Shown here piece by piece: positions 26,609 through 35,423 of a stretch of 64,000 bases of DNA. The DNA is from Gammaproteobacteria bacterium (GTDB lineage: Bacteria > Pseudomonadota > Gammaproteobacteria > Steroidobacterales > Steroidobacteraceae): NCBI GenBank assembly GCA_025359565.1, contig JANYFY010000029.1, forward strand, positions 62,001 to 126,000, written 5' to 3'. A program made the translations under genes and the position numbers. Within the stretch, counting starts at the first letter, position 1, and every line of letters starts with the position of its first letter. Under the pieces are notes generated by a model. It had not been told where the DNA came from, made no database searches, and saw only the letters and a program-made list of their open reading frames with translations.

Positions 26609-27343
26609 ATGACAAATCCTAAAAAATTAGCGGTCAGAATTTTTTCTGCGATCGCCGTGCTCTTGGCTGTTGTTGCCCTGCCCGCCTTAGCGGAAGACAA
26701 CTCGAGCACCTATGAAAACAGTTTGCGGCTAGGTCTTTATGCCGTGTTTTACCACTCAACTGCCGACGATCTAACCGGTCCTTATGTCCCCCCGGCAAGC
26801 GCAACTTCCCCGGGTGTTAATTTTAAGGCCGAAGACGTTAAAACCCTGTATCTAGCCTATGTCAGACGCCTATCGCCGCATTTTGAAACCGAACTTGCAC
26901 TAGGTTTACCGCCGCTCACTAAAACGGAAGGTAAGGGGCCTGCGACCTTGGGCTCGGTTCCCTACAATGGTCAGGTAATTTCAACCGCACGGTGGTTCGC
27001 CCCTACGCTCCTCCTTAACTACAAATTCCGGGACGAATCCGCCCAGTTGCGACCTTTCGTCGGGATCGGCGTCAACTACACGAGTTTTTACGATCGCAAC
27101 TCTACGGCTGCGGGGAATGCGGCCAGTGGCGGTCCCACTAAAGTTTCTCTTCCCTCGTCGGTAGGACCCGCAGCTACCGTAGGTTTAAGCTACCGGGCGG
27201 CGGAGCACTGGAATTTGTATGCGTCTTATTCGATCACTCAGGTCAAGACTAAGCTCACCGCAAACACCGCCGGAGTGATTAGAACTTCGCATATAAGCTT
27301 TGGTCCACAGGCTCTGGTGATCTCCGCTGGATATTCGTTTTAA
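26609..27343 (+). CDS. OmpW-family outer-membrane beta-barrel
   Basis: The 244-residue protein has a clean signal peptide ending PALAED. The barrel shows the OmpW pattern: an early LRLGLYAVFYHS strand, FETELALGLPP (about 97), APTLLLNYKF and LRPFVGIGVNYTSFYD (about 150), and a C-terminal ISAGYSF with the final aromatic residue. OmpW barrels form narrow hydrophobic channels in the outer membrane. The lipase-like gene three bases upstream suggests a role in passage of a hydrophobic substrate or of lipolysis products. AGGAGG lies just before the ATG. Confidence 0.9.
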   Translation: MTNPKKLAVRIFSAIAVLLAVVALPALAEDNSSTYENSLRLGLYAVFYHSTADDLTGPYVPPASATSPGVNFKAEDVKTLYLAYVRRLSPHFETELALGLPPLTKTEGKGPATLGSVPYNGQVISTARWFAPTLLLNYKFRDESAQLRPFVGIGVNYTSFYDRNSTAAGNAASGGPTKVSLPSSVGPAATVGLSYRAAEHWNLYASYSITQVKTKLTANTAGVIRTSHISFGPQALVISAGYSF

Positions 27344-27359
27344 GTGACTAGCGATAGAG

Positions 27360-27391
27360 GATGCCTATCGAAGGCATAGGCATCTTCGTTT
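27360..27391 (+). terminator. Probable intrinsic terminator after the OmpW-family gene
   Basis: A perfect 9-bp stem, GATGCCTAT at 27360-27368 and ATAGGCATC at 27376-27384, encloses a 7-base loop and is followed by TTCGTTT. It lies 16 bases after the stop codon. The T-tract is short and interrupted, so termination may be partial. Confidence 0.7.
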
Positions 27392-27449
27392 GACTTAAAA
27401 CCGGTAAAAGGACTACCGTCGCAGTCGTATTTAATTTAAGGAGTTAATC

Positions 27450-27863
27450 ATGGACCTCAAGGGTAGTAAGACCGAACAGAACCTCAAAGACGCGTTTTCC
27501 GGGGAGTCCCAGGCTAACCGTCGTTACTTGTATTTCGCGGCCAAAGCCGATGTCGAGGGCCTCAACGACGTCTCTACCGTATTTCGCTCGACCGCTGAAG
27601 GCGAAACCGGCCATGCACACGGTCATTTGGAGTATCTCGAAGCAGTCGGCGATCCCGCCACTGGTTTGCCGATTGGAGCGACCTCACTGAATCTCAAGGC
27701 TGCCATTGCGGGCGAGACGCATGAGTACTCGGATATGTACCCTGGAATGGCAAAGACCGCGCGCGGTGAAGGCTTCGGCGAAATTGCTGATTGGTTTGAG
27801 ACTTTGGCAAAAGCCGAGCGCTCCCACGCCAATCGCTTTCAAAAAGCTTTTGATAGTCTTTAA
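27450..27863 (+). CDS. Rubrerythrin (short form without rubredoxin domain)
   Basis: The 137-residue protein is a ferritin-like four-helix di-iron protein. It has [20 protein letters not shown] (about 15), [18 protein letters not shown] (about 47), [14 protein letters not shown] (about 81) and [12 protein letters not shown] (about 120), giving the ExxH and Glu ligand pattern. The C-terminal rubredoxin domain of classical rubrerythrin is absent. Such proteins reduce peroxide and need an electron donor. A strong AAGGAG lies six bases before the ATG. The next genes encode a GlpC-like Fe-S protein and DUF3501, a recurring trio in proteobacteria that suggests an electron path for peroxide reduction. 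Confidence 0.93.
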   Translation: MDLKGSKTEQNLKDAFSGESQANRRYLYFAAKADVEGLNDVSTVFRSTAEGETGHAHGHLEYLEAVGDPATGLPIGATSLNLKAAIAGETHEYSDMYPGMAKTARGEGFGEIADWFETLAKAERSHANRFQKAFDSL

Positions 27864-27872
27864 TCGCCTTAA

Positions 27873-27891
27873 AAAGCGTCAATAGCGCTTT
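27873..27891 (+). terminator. Weak hairpin between rubrerythrin and the Fe-S protein gene
   Basis: AAAGCG at 27873-27878 and CGCTTT at 27886-27891 form a 6-bp stem with a 7-base loop, nine bases after the rubrerythrin stop. There is no following T-run. It may cause partial termination or stabilise the rubrerythrin message, giving more rubrerythrin than the downstream proteins. Confidence 0.35.
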
Positions 27892-27987
27892 CACAGGTGG
27901 CGGCAGGCATAGCACTTAACCGTTGCGATACCTGTCGCCCCAATTTTTATTACTGCTCAGTAATTGCCATCTAAGAGCATCGTAACC

Positions 27988-29340
27988 ATGGAATCGGATC
28001 AAAACGCAATTCCCGCACGCGAAGGCAGCCTACAGGCACCCACGCGTCACGCGTTGGATTGGAAAAATCCAGAGTTTTACTCAGAGCCCGCCGTTTTTAA
28101 AGAGATGGAACGCGTCTTCGATATTTGCCATGGATGTCGACGCTGCTTTAGTCTTTGTAACTCCTTCCCAACCTTGTTCGACGCGATCGATAATTCTAAA
28201 ACCATGGAATTGGATGGTGTAGCGAAACCCGTCTACTGGGAAGTTGTCGATCATTGCTACTTATGTGATATGTGCTACATGAGTAAATGTCCCTATGTTC
28301 CACCGCATGAATGGAATGTAGATTTCCCTCATCTAATGCTACGCGCCAAAGCCATCAAGCACCAAAAAGGCGAAACCAAACTCGCTGATAAAATCTTAAG
28401 CGCCACCGACACTGTTGGAAAATTTGCCGGAATTCCTATCGTGGTCCATGCAGTGAACGCGGTTAACCGCACAAGCATAGGTCGCATGGTTTTAGATAAA
28501 GTCCTAGGGGTGCATCCCGCAGCGCCCATCCCAACTTATTATTCGCATACCTTACGCAGCAGGTTAAAGGGGCGCCCTGCAGCAACGGAGCGCGCGGAAC
28601 AGGTGGGCACCACCCGCGGCAAAGTGGCTTTGTTCGCTACTTGTTATGGTAATCGTAACGAACCAGAACTCGGTGAAGATTTGCTGGCGCTATTCGAACA
28701 CAACGATATCGAAGTAGTAATCGCTGAAAAAGAAAATTGCTGCGGAATGCCTAAACTCGAACTGGGTGATCTCGATGCGGTAGCCAAACTTGCCGAAGTT
28801 AATATTCCTGCGCTCGTCGCCATGATAGACCGCGGCTATGACATAGTCGCCCCCATTCCCTCCTGCGTGCTGATGTTCAAACAAGAGCTGCCGCTCATGT
28901 TCCCTAATGATCCATTAGTACAGAAAGTCAAAGCGCACATTTTTGATCCTTTCGAATATCTTATGATCAGACACAAGGGCGGCAAGCTACGTACGGACTT
29001 CAAGACGCCGCTAGGAAAAGTGGCTTATCACGTCGCGTGTCATTTGCGGGTACAGAATATCGGCCTAAAAACTCGCGATGTGCTGTCATTGGTTCCCGAC
29101 ACTACAGTGGAGGCAATAGAGAGGTGCTCAGGCCACAACGGCACCTACGCGGTGAAAACCCGATTTCGCGACATTTCTATGAAGATCGGCAAACCGGTTA
29201 TGCAGCGAGTCGAAGCCAGTCACTACAATTACTACGCAAGCGACTGCCCTATGGCGGGCCATCAAATTGAAAGTGGACTTACCGACGCTCGTCCACCCAC
29301 CCACCCATTGAAATTACTCCGTATCGCATACGGAATATAA
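27988..29340 (+). CDS. GlpC-like Fe-S / CCG-domain oxidoreductase subunit
   Basis: The protein of about 450 residues has an N-terminal double [4Fe-4S] ferredoxin region. The first cluster motif is CHGCRRCFSLC (about 46). The second is CYLCDMCYMSKCP (about 90), which has four rather than three residues before the last Cys. Two CCG-type domains follow. The first carries ENCCGMP (about 250). In the second, the expected CCG reads CSGHNG (about 373), and VAYHVACHLR supplies the partner Cys. This resembles GlpC and heterodisulfide-reductase-like electron carriers. I prefer ATG 27988 to an upstream TTG at 27964. DUF3501 follows after 15 bases. Confidence 0.85.
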   Translation: MESDQNAIPAREGSLQAPTRHALDWKNPEFYSEPAVFKEMERVFDICHGCRRCFSLCNSFPTLFDAIDNSKTMELDGVAKPVYWEVVDHCYLCDMCYMSKCPYVPPHEWNVDFPHLMLRAKAIKHQKGETKLADKILSATDTVGKFAGIPIVVHAVNAVNRTSIGRMVLDKVLGVHPAAPIPTYYSHTLRSRLKGRPAATERAEQVGTTRGKVALFATCYGNRNEPELGEDLLALFEHNDIEVVIAEKENCCGMPKLELGDLDAVAKLAEVNIPALVAMIDRGYDIVAPIPSCVLMFKQELPLMFPNDPLVQKVKAHIFDPFEYLMIRHKGGKLRTDFKTPLGKVAYHVACHLRVQNIGLKTRDVLSLVPDTTVEAIERCSGHNGTYAVKTRFRDISMKIGKPVMQRVEASHYNYYASDCPMAGHQIESGLTDARPPTHPLKLLRIAYGI

Positions 29341-29355
29341 AACGAGGCTACTAGC

Positions 29356-29940
29356 ATGCAAAAATTGCGACCTGAAGATCTACTGGGTCTTGAAAGTTAC
29401 GCCAAACAGCGCGACCACTTGCGTCATGAAATTATTGAATACAAACGACCTCGAAACGTTGTGGTGGGACCGAATTGCAGCCTGTGTTTTGAAGATCGGA
29501 AAACGATTCAATACCAGGTACAGGAGATGCTTCGGGCGGAGCGCGTATTTGAGAGCGCAGGTATCCAAGATGAGCTGGACGCATACAATCCCCTGATTCC
29601 CGACGGAAAAAATTGGAAGGCCACCATGTTGTTAGAATATCCAAACCCCGAAGAGCGGCGCGTAGCGCTCATGGCCTTAAAATCTGTTGAGAATCGATGC
29701 TGGGTACGAGTCAGTGAATTGGACCGTGTGTTTGGTATAGCCGATGAAGATCTACCCCGCGAAAACGCGGAAAAAACCTCAGCGGTGCACTTCTTGCGCT
29801 TTGAACTGACAGGCTCCATGGTTGCGGCGCTTAAAGCAGGTGCCTCGCTCAGTGTCGGCATTGACCATCCGCATTATCGCCATAATTTAAGCCCGGTGCC
29901 GACACCCACGCGCGAAGCGCTGTGTGCCGATTTAGATTAG
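29356..29940 (+). CDS. DUF3501 family protein
   Basis: The 194-residue protein matches DUF3501: YAKQRDHLRHEIIEYKRPR (about 15), VGPNCSLCFEDRKTIQYQVQ (about 37), YNPLIPDGKNWKATMLLEY (about 77), KTSAVHFLRFELTGSM (about 140) and a GIDHPHY segment (about 173). There is no signal peptide or membrane segment. The function of the family is not established. The conserved acidic and His positions could bind metal. It follows rubrerythrin and the CCG Fe-S gene in what appears to be one transcription unit, so a role in the same redox module is likely. Confidence 0.88.
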   Translation: MQKLRPEDLLGLESYAKQRDHLRHEIIEYKRPRNVVVGPNCSLCFEDRKTIQYQVQEMLRAERVFESAGIQDELDAYNPLIPDGKNWKATMLLEYPNPEERRVALMALKSVENRCWVRVSELDRVFGIADEDLPRENAEKTSAVHFLRFELTGSMVAALKAGASLSVGIDHPHYRHNLSPVPTPTREALCADLD

Positions 29941-29960
29941 TCGCTAGGGTACATTCGTTG

Positions 29961-30000
29961 CGATATCCAGCGATTTCCAGCGATATCCAGCGATTTCCAC
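29961..30000. repeat. Four tandem copies of a 10-bp CGATWTCCAG unit
   Basis: Units alternate CGATATCCAG and CGATTTCCAG, making two copies of a 20-bp repeat, with one mismatch at the last base. It lies between the DUF3501 stop and the likely start of the DUF5710 gene. It could be a slippage product or a regulator-binding array. No function is evident. Confidence 0.85.
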
Positions 30001-30047
30001 CCGAAATCACGCGAGCTATTCTAGTCGGCTGGAATGACAATAGGGAT

Positions 30048-30665
30048 ATGCCTAAGCGATATTTGCATGTCCCGTTCCACGACAAAGACGAAGCCAAGCG
30101 GCTGGGTGCTCATTGGGATGAAACGGCAAAACTTTGGTATGTCCCGCAGCGCGTTGATGAAAAACTCTTTACCCGCTGGAAACCGGCGGAAAATGGCCCC
30201 AACATGCGGGCTGACTATTATTTTATCGCCGCAACAACACGGGCCTGCTGGCATTGCCGGAAAATCACCAAAATCCATGGTTTCATACTTCCGTCTGGCT
30301 TAAAACACCTCTATATCGCCGAAGATCCTAAGGAGGATGAATGGGAGATTTATGATGCGCCCTCACTACTTAGTTACATCACGGACTTAAGTGCAACGGT
30401 TAGCGCTCGAATGGCCGAACAAAATCAGCACTATCGAATGACCTATTGTGACAACGCGCAATTATTTTATTGGATGAATCATTGCGAACATTGCCAATCA
30501 AGACTTGATGATTCCACGACATTTTGCGAACTAGGACAAGGCTTTGTGCCATCCACGCCTGAGGCGGCGGCGCTTATCAAACTCATCCCTATTAACGAGT
30601 CCTTCGCGGCACACGTGGGCACTCACTCGATAGGCATTGAGCTATTTAAATACATGCAAAATTAA
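30048..30665 (+). CDS. DUF5710-domain protein with two CxxC pairs
   Basis: The protein is 205 residues from the ATG at 30048. An upstream in-frame start at 29922 would run through the repeat and overlap DUF3501. The N terminus KRYLHVPFHDKDEAKRLGAH, then WDETAKLWYVP, matches the short DUF5710 domain that accompanies DNA-primase, topoisomerase or plasmid proteins. Further on, CWHCRKI (about 68) and CEHCQSRLD (about 148) look like two halves of a zinc-binding site. The C-terminal part is unrecognised. It is last in the rubrerythrin-led row of genes, although the 107-base gap may hold its own promoter. Role unknown. Confidence 0.65.
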   Translation: MPKRYLHVPFHDKDEAKRLGAHWDETAKLWYVPQRVDEKLFTRWKPAENGPNMRADYYFIAATTRACWHCRKITKIHGFILPSGLKHLYIAEDPKEDEWEIYDAPSLLSYITDLSATVSARMAEQNQHYRMTYCDNAQLFYWMNHCEHCQSRLDDSTTFCELGQGFVPSTPEAAALIKLIPINESFAAHVGTHSIGIELFKYMQN

Positions 30666-30673
30666 CCTCGATA

Positions 30674-32092
30674 TTATTTTTGAGAGACTATTCCCTCGCG
30701 CGATGCACGGCCCCAGGATTGCCGCCCACTCAGAAATGTCCACCAGCCCCATACGGCACCTGCGTGTCGAAACAACTGGAAGCTAAACGGTTCTAGCAAG
30801 GCCGCTAACAAGGCCTTGCTATAGCTAATGGGATGATCGCCACCGGTCCAACGCCGATACACGCCGAGTATCCAAAGATGGAACACGAGGTCAATTGCCA
30901 CCTTACTCAGCATGATCAGAATAATCGGCAAGGCCACCCGCAATCGCCCCAGTCCAATCGCGCCAATCAAAATTCCGAAAGCAGTCAGCCCATAAATAGG
31001 CTGCAGCGTGTCGAGCACTTTAACCGGCATCATGGCCTGCCCTAGCCAGCCAAAGCGCGCATTTCCCGTCATATCGCGGTTCCAGCGTTGCGTCTGCAAG
31101 AAACCCGCAAACCACCGTCGACGCTGACGCAGAAATGTCGCTAAGGTCTCGGGTGCATCGGTACGCGCTCGGGCGCCCCCTACTACCCGCACTGTCCAGT
31201 TCCGTGCATGATCGACGCTATGGCGATGTAATCGGTGGATCAATTCGTAATCCTCAACTAGACAGTTCGGATCAAATCCACCCACCTCAATTAAGGCCTC
31301 ACGCCGGAAAGCGGCAAATGCCCCAGAGATGAGCAGCAATGAATTAAGCTGCATCCAGGCGAAACGCGATACGAAGTTACGAATATATTCATAGCGCTGA
31401 AACCACTGAAAAAACCGCCCCGCCAGACTACGACTACACACGGGTGTCAAAACACCCGTGGCTGCTACTAGATTTAATTCCGCTGCAAATGCCGAACGCA
31501 TCGCTGCGACGGCATGCACTTCGCACAAAGTGTCTGCATCAACGGTGAGAATAATATCGGTTGGTGTAGAGTCGATTGCCGTATTCAGCGCTCGCGCTTT
31601 ACCTCCTTGTGGTAAGCGTAACCAAAGAAAATCCGGCCGACCCGCTGCGAATAACCGCTTGCCGGGCGCAAGCCCATAGCAACGCGCCAGCATTTCGGCG
31701 GTGCCGTCCGTTGAACCATCATCCGCGATAACAATCAATTCAGGCCGATCCTGCTGCCCTAATAGGCTCTCTATCGTAATCGGTAGCGCTCGCTCCTCAT
31801 TGTGTGCGGCAATAATCACGCCGACACTCGGACTCATAATTCCGCGCATTAAAACTTGCGGCGTTACGATCCACTTAAGCTGTGATGCCGTGAAGTACAA
31901 TAAAACAGTATCGTAAGCGATATAGGCCAGCCCCACCGACCAGCTAGCGATCCCAGCTCGAAAAAATGCCTGAGCGAGTAGTGCCAAAAACGCCAGGAGC
32001 GCGCTCAGAGAGATCAATGTACTGCGCATCGCGACCGGACGCGGGTTCAGGCGCGGCGATTCTAGTTGGAGTGTTTGGAATAAAGTGGCCAC
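30674..32092 (-). CDS. Membrane-bound family 2 glycosyltransferase
   Basis: The 472-residue protein has two N-terminal membrane segments (about 22-75) and a GT2 domain. Catalytic motifs are IADDGSTDGTAEML (about 125), VDADTLCE (about 178), GAFAAFRREAL (about 245), VEDYEL and the QRRRW processive signature (about 307). Three or four membrane helices follow. This layout is that of PgaC/NodC/hyaluronan synthase-like polymerases. The polysaccharide made is unknown, and no export or modification genes lie beside it. The GTG start at 32092 is weakly supported; an ATG at 32029 is an alternative. It converges on the DUF5710 gene with an 8-base gap. Confidence 0.88.
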   Translation of the reverse strand: MATLFQTLQLESPRLNPRPVAMRSTLISLSALLAFLALLAQAFFRAGIASWSVGLAYIAYDTVLLYFTASQLKWIVTPQVLMRGIMSPSVGVIIAAHNEERALPITIESLLGQQDRPELIVIADDGSTDGTAEMLARCYGLAPGKRLFAAGRPDFLWLRLPQGGKARALNTAIDSTPTDIILTVDADTLCEVHAVAAMRSAFAAELNLVAATGVLTPVCSRSLAGRFFQWFQRYEYIRNFVSRFAWMQLNSLLLISGAFAAFRREALIEVGGFDPNCLVEDYELIHRLHRHSVDHARNWTVRVVGGARARTDAPETLATFLRQRRRWFAGFLQTQRWNRDMTGNARFGWLGQAMMPVKVLDTLQPIYGLTAFGILIGAIGLGRLRVALPIILIMLSKVAIDLVFHLWILGVYRRWTGGDHPISYSKALLAALLEPFSFQLFRHAGAVWGWWTFLSGRQSWGRASREGIVSQK

Positions 32093-32194
32093 ATGCAGAA
32101 TCTCAATTTCTAAACGCGCAGCTTAAGGCCAGGTCACTAAGATTGCCCGCGTTAATATAGTTATACTACAGGGCGGACATAGTGGGGACATTGC

Positions 32195-32749
32195 ATGACT
32201 CTGGAGCATAAATATACTCAGCCAGCCATAATTTTACATTGGTGCATCGCCCTAGCTATCGCAATAAACGCCTGGATCATGCTGGTTTATGACGATGAAC
32301 AGCGGACACGTACTTTGGTGGACCTGCACAAATCCATTGGCATCACCGTGCTGGGCTTGGTATTAGTGCGCATACTTTGGCGCATCGGACACCAACCTCC
32401 CGCCCTACCCAGCCTTTACAAACCCTGGGAGCGTACGCTCGCGCACGCCGTGCATGCTTCCCTTTATCTGATTATTGTAGCTGTGCCCCTGACCGGGTGG
32501 TTGCACGATTCAGCATGGAAAGATGCCGCTACCCATCCCCTCATACTGTTTGGCTCCATTCCGTGGTTTCGAATTCCACAGATTATGGCAATGGAGCCTA
32601 TCGCAAAGGAACATTTTCATAAAATTTGGGGTCAGCGTCATGGTCAGAGTGTCTACCTATTGTATGCGCTGTTCTTTGTTCATTTGCTCGGCGCACTCAA
32701 ACACCAGTTCTTTGATCGAGCAAAAGAACTGCGGCGCATGTGGTTCTAA
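32195..32749 (+). CDS. Cytochrome b561
   Basis: The 184-residue protein has four hydrophobic helices and the prokaryotic cytochrome b561 pattern: YTQPAIILHWCIALAIAINA with His15, LHKSIGITVLGLVLVRILWR with His44, HAVHASLYLIIVAVPLTGW (about 83) and a final helix with FVHLLGALKHQF (about 162). The histidines would bind two b hemes. Family members carry electrons in the inner membrane, for example from superoxide or to ubiquinone. It lies directly before recQ and seems unrelated to it in function. Confidence 0.92.
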   Translation: MTLEHKYTQPAIILHWCIALAIAINAWIMLVYDDEQRTRTLVDLHKSIGITVLGLVLVRILWRIGHQPPALPSLYKPWERTLAHAVHASLYLIIVAVPLTGWLHDSAWKDAATHPLILFGSIPWFRIPQIMAMEPIAKEHFHKIWGQRHGQSVYLLYALFFVHLLGALKHQFFDRAKELRRMWF

Positions 32750-32763
32750 TCTCACGCCGTATC

Positions 32764-34626
32764 ATGCATCTTTGTTCTCCGACATTTGATAATTTAAACG
32801 TTAGTTTAAAAAAACTATTCGGTTTCGACGCCTTTCGTCCAGGACAAGAGGCCGTGGTTCAAGATGCCCTGGCGGGTCGAGATCTTTTGGCGCTTATGCC
32901 CACGGGGGGCGGTAAATCCTTGTGCTTCCAGCTCCCCGCACTGCTGCAACCGGGTGTCACCGTGGTCGTCTCGCCGTTGATCGCCTTAATGCAAGATCAG
33001 GTTCGTCAATTGCTCGACAATGGCATCCCCGCGACCTTTATTAATTCGAGTTTGGAGTTTCGGGAAATAGCGGAGCGCACTGCGGCACTCATGCAGGGCA
33101 AGTATAAACTGGTATATCTTGCACCCGAACGGTTGTTGCTCGCGGATTTTTTAGTCTATGTGGTAGATAAGTTAGCAAGTAAACATAGCCTCAATGCATT
33201 CGTCATCGACGAAGCACATTGCGTCTCAGAATGGGGGCACGATTTTCGGCCCGACTACCGCCAACTTTCCTCATTGCGTAAGCGTTATCCAACGGTGCCG
33301 GTACTCGCCTTCACCGCTACGGCTACACCACGCGTACAAGCGGATATCGTTACGCAGCTAGCCCTGCGCAAACCCGCCGTGCACCTTACGAGCTTTAATC
33401 GAGCAAATTTGCATTACAAAGTACGCCCTAAAAATCAACAAACCTATCCCGAACTCCTGACGCAGTTGCGTGAGTCGGGGGGCGCCGCCATTGTCTACTG
33501 CCTGTCGCGCCGCCGCGTAGACGAATTGGCCGGAAAATTGAGCGCAGACGGATTGCGCGCCCTGCCCTATCACGCCGGCCTGGACGCTGTAACGCGGCGC
33601 TGTAATCAGGAAGCCTTTATTCGCGATGACGTACAAGTCATCGTAGCGACCGTTGCTTTTGGCATGGGTATCAATAAACCGGACGTTCGCTGGGTCATTC
33701 ACTACGACCTACCAAGGACCCTCGAAGGCTATTATCAAGAATCCGGACGTGCCGGTCGCGATGGAGATCCCGCTCACTGCATCCTATATTTCGGAGCTGC
33801 CGATATTGGCACGGCTGAGTATCTCATTCAGCAAAAAGTGGACCCCACTACCGGCCATGCACTCATCGAAGAACAACGCGTAGCACGCGAACAGCTTCGC
33901 CATGTGCTGAGCTACGCGCAGTCTAACGATTGTCGGCGCACCGTTCAGTTAGGCTACCTAGGTGAGGCTTATCCCGGAGCTTGCGGTGCCTGTGACAATT
34001 GTTGCGCTCCACGCGATCTGCAAGACGTCAGTACCGATGCGCAGCAATTTTTATCCTGCATCGCGCGACTCGCCGAACAAAGTCAACGATTTGGTGCCGC
34101 CTATCTCATTGAGATTTTATTAGGGCTTGCATCTGAGCGAATTCTAGCTAGGGGCCATAGTAATTTGACCGTGTTCGGCATCGGTAAGCATCGCAGCCTA
34201 GCCGATTGGCGCGTGCTGGCACGCTCAATCGTCCATCAGGGACTAGCCGATGAAACCTTAGATGCCTATCGCGTCCTATCGCTGAACACCAAAAGCTGGG
34301 AAATTTTACGAGGTGCACGGACGATGGTCATGGCGCGTCCGATCAAAGCCGAACGCAAGCGTAAGAGTTCTGCGGGTGCGCGATCACCGACGTTAACCGA
34401 AACCTCTCTCTTTGACCACCTGCGGGGGTTACGCAAGCAACTGGCGGACGATGCGGGAATTCCGCCCTACGTGGTTTTCCATGACGCCACACTGCGCGCC
34501 ATGGCTGAACGCCGCCCCATGACCTTAGATCAATTTGCGCATATTCCAGGGGTCGGCCAAGCCAAGCTTGCACGTTACGGGGAGCGATTCGTGGCCGCTA
34601 TCGGCCGCTCAATCACCCTAAAGTAA
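32764..34626 (+). CDS. recQ: RecQ ATP-dependent DNA helicase
   Basis: The 620-residue protein shows the RecQ architecture. Helicase motifs are FRPGQEAVVQDAL, MPTGGGKSLCFQ (Walker A), VIDEAHCVSEWGHDFRPDY, AFTATATPRV, ATVAFGMGINKPDVRWVIH and QESGRAGRDG. The RQC zinc site uses Cys residues in NDCRR and GACGACDNCCAP (about 412). A winged helix follows, and an HRDC domain covers about 550-615. The enzyme unwinds DNA at stalled forks and in RecF-pathway recombination. The start may instead be GTG 32740, inside the cytochrome gene. Its 3' end overlaps the exonuclease III gene by 14 bases, tail to tail. Confidence 0.96.
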   Translation: MHLCSPTFDNLNVSLKKLFGFDAFRPGQEAVVQDALAGRDLLALMPTGGGKSLCFQLPALLQPGVTVVVSPLIALMQDQVRQLLDNGIPATFINSSLEFREIAERTAALMQGKYKLVYLAPERLLLADFLVYVVDKLASKHSLNAFVIDEAHCVSEWGHDFRPDYRQLSSLRKRYPTVPVLAFTATATPRVQADIVTQLALRKPAVHLTSFNRANLHYKVRPKNQQTYPELLTQLRESGGAAIVYCLSRRRVDELAGKLSADGLRALPYHAGLDAVTRRCNQEAFIRDDVQVIVATVAFGMGINKPDVRWVIHYDLPRTLEGYYQESGRAGRDGDPAHCILYFGAADIGTAEYLIQQKVDPTTGHALIEEQRVAREQLRHVLSYAQSNDCRRTVQLGYLGEAYPGACGACDNCCAPRDLQDVSTDAQQFLSCIARLAEQSQRFGAAYLIEILLGLASERILARGHSNLTVFGIGKHRSLADWRVLARSIVHQGLADETLDAYRVLSLNTKSWEILRGARTMVMARPIKAERKRKSSAGARSPTLTETSLFDHLRGLRKQLADDAGIPPYVVFHDATLRAMAERRPMTLDQFAHIPGVGQAKLARYGERFVAAIGRSITLK

Positions 34627-35407
34627 CGCTCACCGGGCAATGATCACTGCCCATAATGTTGGTATGAATTGCCGCACTCTTAACGCTAGCACTCAACGCG
34701 CCTGAAACCAGCACATAATCAATTCTCCACCCAATATTACGTGAGCGCGAGTTCGCAAAATGACTCCACCAAGAATAATGCCCTTTGTCTTTAGTAAATA
34801 ATCTAAAGGTGTCGACGAACCCGGCGTCCACCATCTTTTGAAATCCTTCACGCTCCTCTCTCGTAAAGCCTTTCTTACCAACATTCGACTTTGGATTCGC
34901 TAAATCTAATTCTGTATGAGCGACGTTAAGATCGCCACAAAAAATGACCGGTTTCTTTTTCTGAAGATATACGACATATGCTAAAAACGCAGGGTCCCAC
35001 GCCTTATAACGTAACTCCAAGCGACTCAGGTCTTCCTTAGCATTAGGCGTGTACACTGTTACCACAAAAAACTTTTCATACTCAGCGGTCATCACCCGAC
35101 CCTCGGTCGCACTATCGCGCTGCATGCTGTCAATCAAAGCATAGAAGTTAGCAAAATCACCTGGAAAGCCATTAGTCACATTCATTGGCTCTTGCTTGGT
35201 AATTATCGCGGTACCGGAATAACCCTTTTTTACCGCAGAATTCCAATATTCTCGATATCCTGGCAAGTCGATTTCGATTTGCGATCGTTCAGCTTTAGTT
35301 TCTTGCAAGCACAAAACATCTGGTTGATGCGTTGCTAGAAAGGGTTGAAACTCGTTCTTTTTAAGCACCGCACGTATTCCATTCACATTCCACGAATATA
35401 TTTTCAT
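34613..35407 (-). CDS. xth: Exodeoxyribonuclease III
   Basis: The 264-residue protein has the ExoIII/APE1 signatures: MKIYSWNVNGIRAVLKK, DVLCLQETKA (metal-binding Glu34-36 region), GYSGTAIITK, FCGDLNVAH (about 153), WWSHFANSRSRNIGWRIDYV (about 213) and the terminal SDHCPV with the catalytic His. It repairs abasic sites and degrades DNA from 3' ends. Length is typical. It follows the XRE-type regulator gene on the same strand by 16 bases and is convergent with recQ. Confidence 0.95.
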   Translation of the reverse strand: MKIYSWNVNGIRAVLKKNEFQPFLATHQPDVLCLQETKAERSQIEIDLPGYREYWNSAVKKGYSGTAIITKQEPMNVTNGFPGDFANFYALIDSMQRDSATEGRVMTAEYEKFFVVTVYTPNAKEDLSRLELRYKAWDPAFLAYVVYLQKKKPVIFCGDLNVAHTELDLANPKSNVGKKGFTREEREGFQKMVDAGFVDTFRLFTKDKGHYSWWSHFANSRSRNIGWRIDYVLVSGALSASVKSAAIHTNIMGSDHCPVSVTLG

Positions 35408-35423
35408 ATAGCCTCACTCTAAC

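Noticed and set aside
29961-30000. Tandem repeats as a CRISPR array
   Set aside because: The units are 10 bp, directly adjacent, without spacers, and no cas genes are visible.
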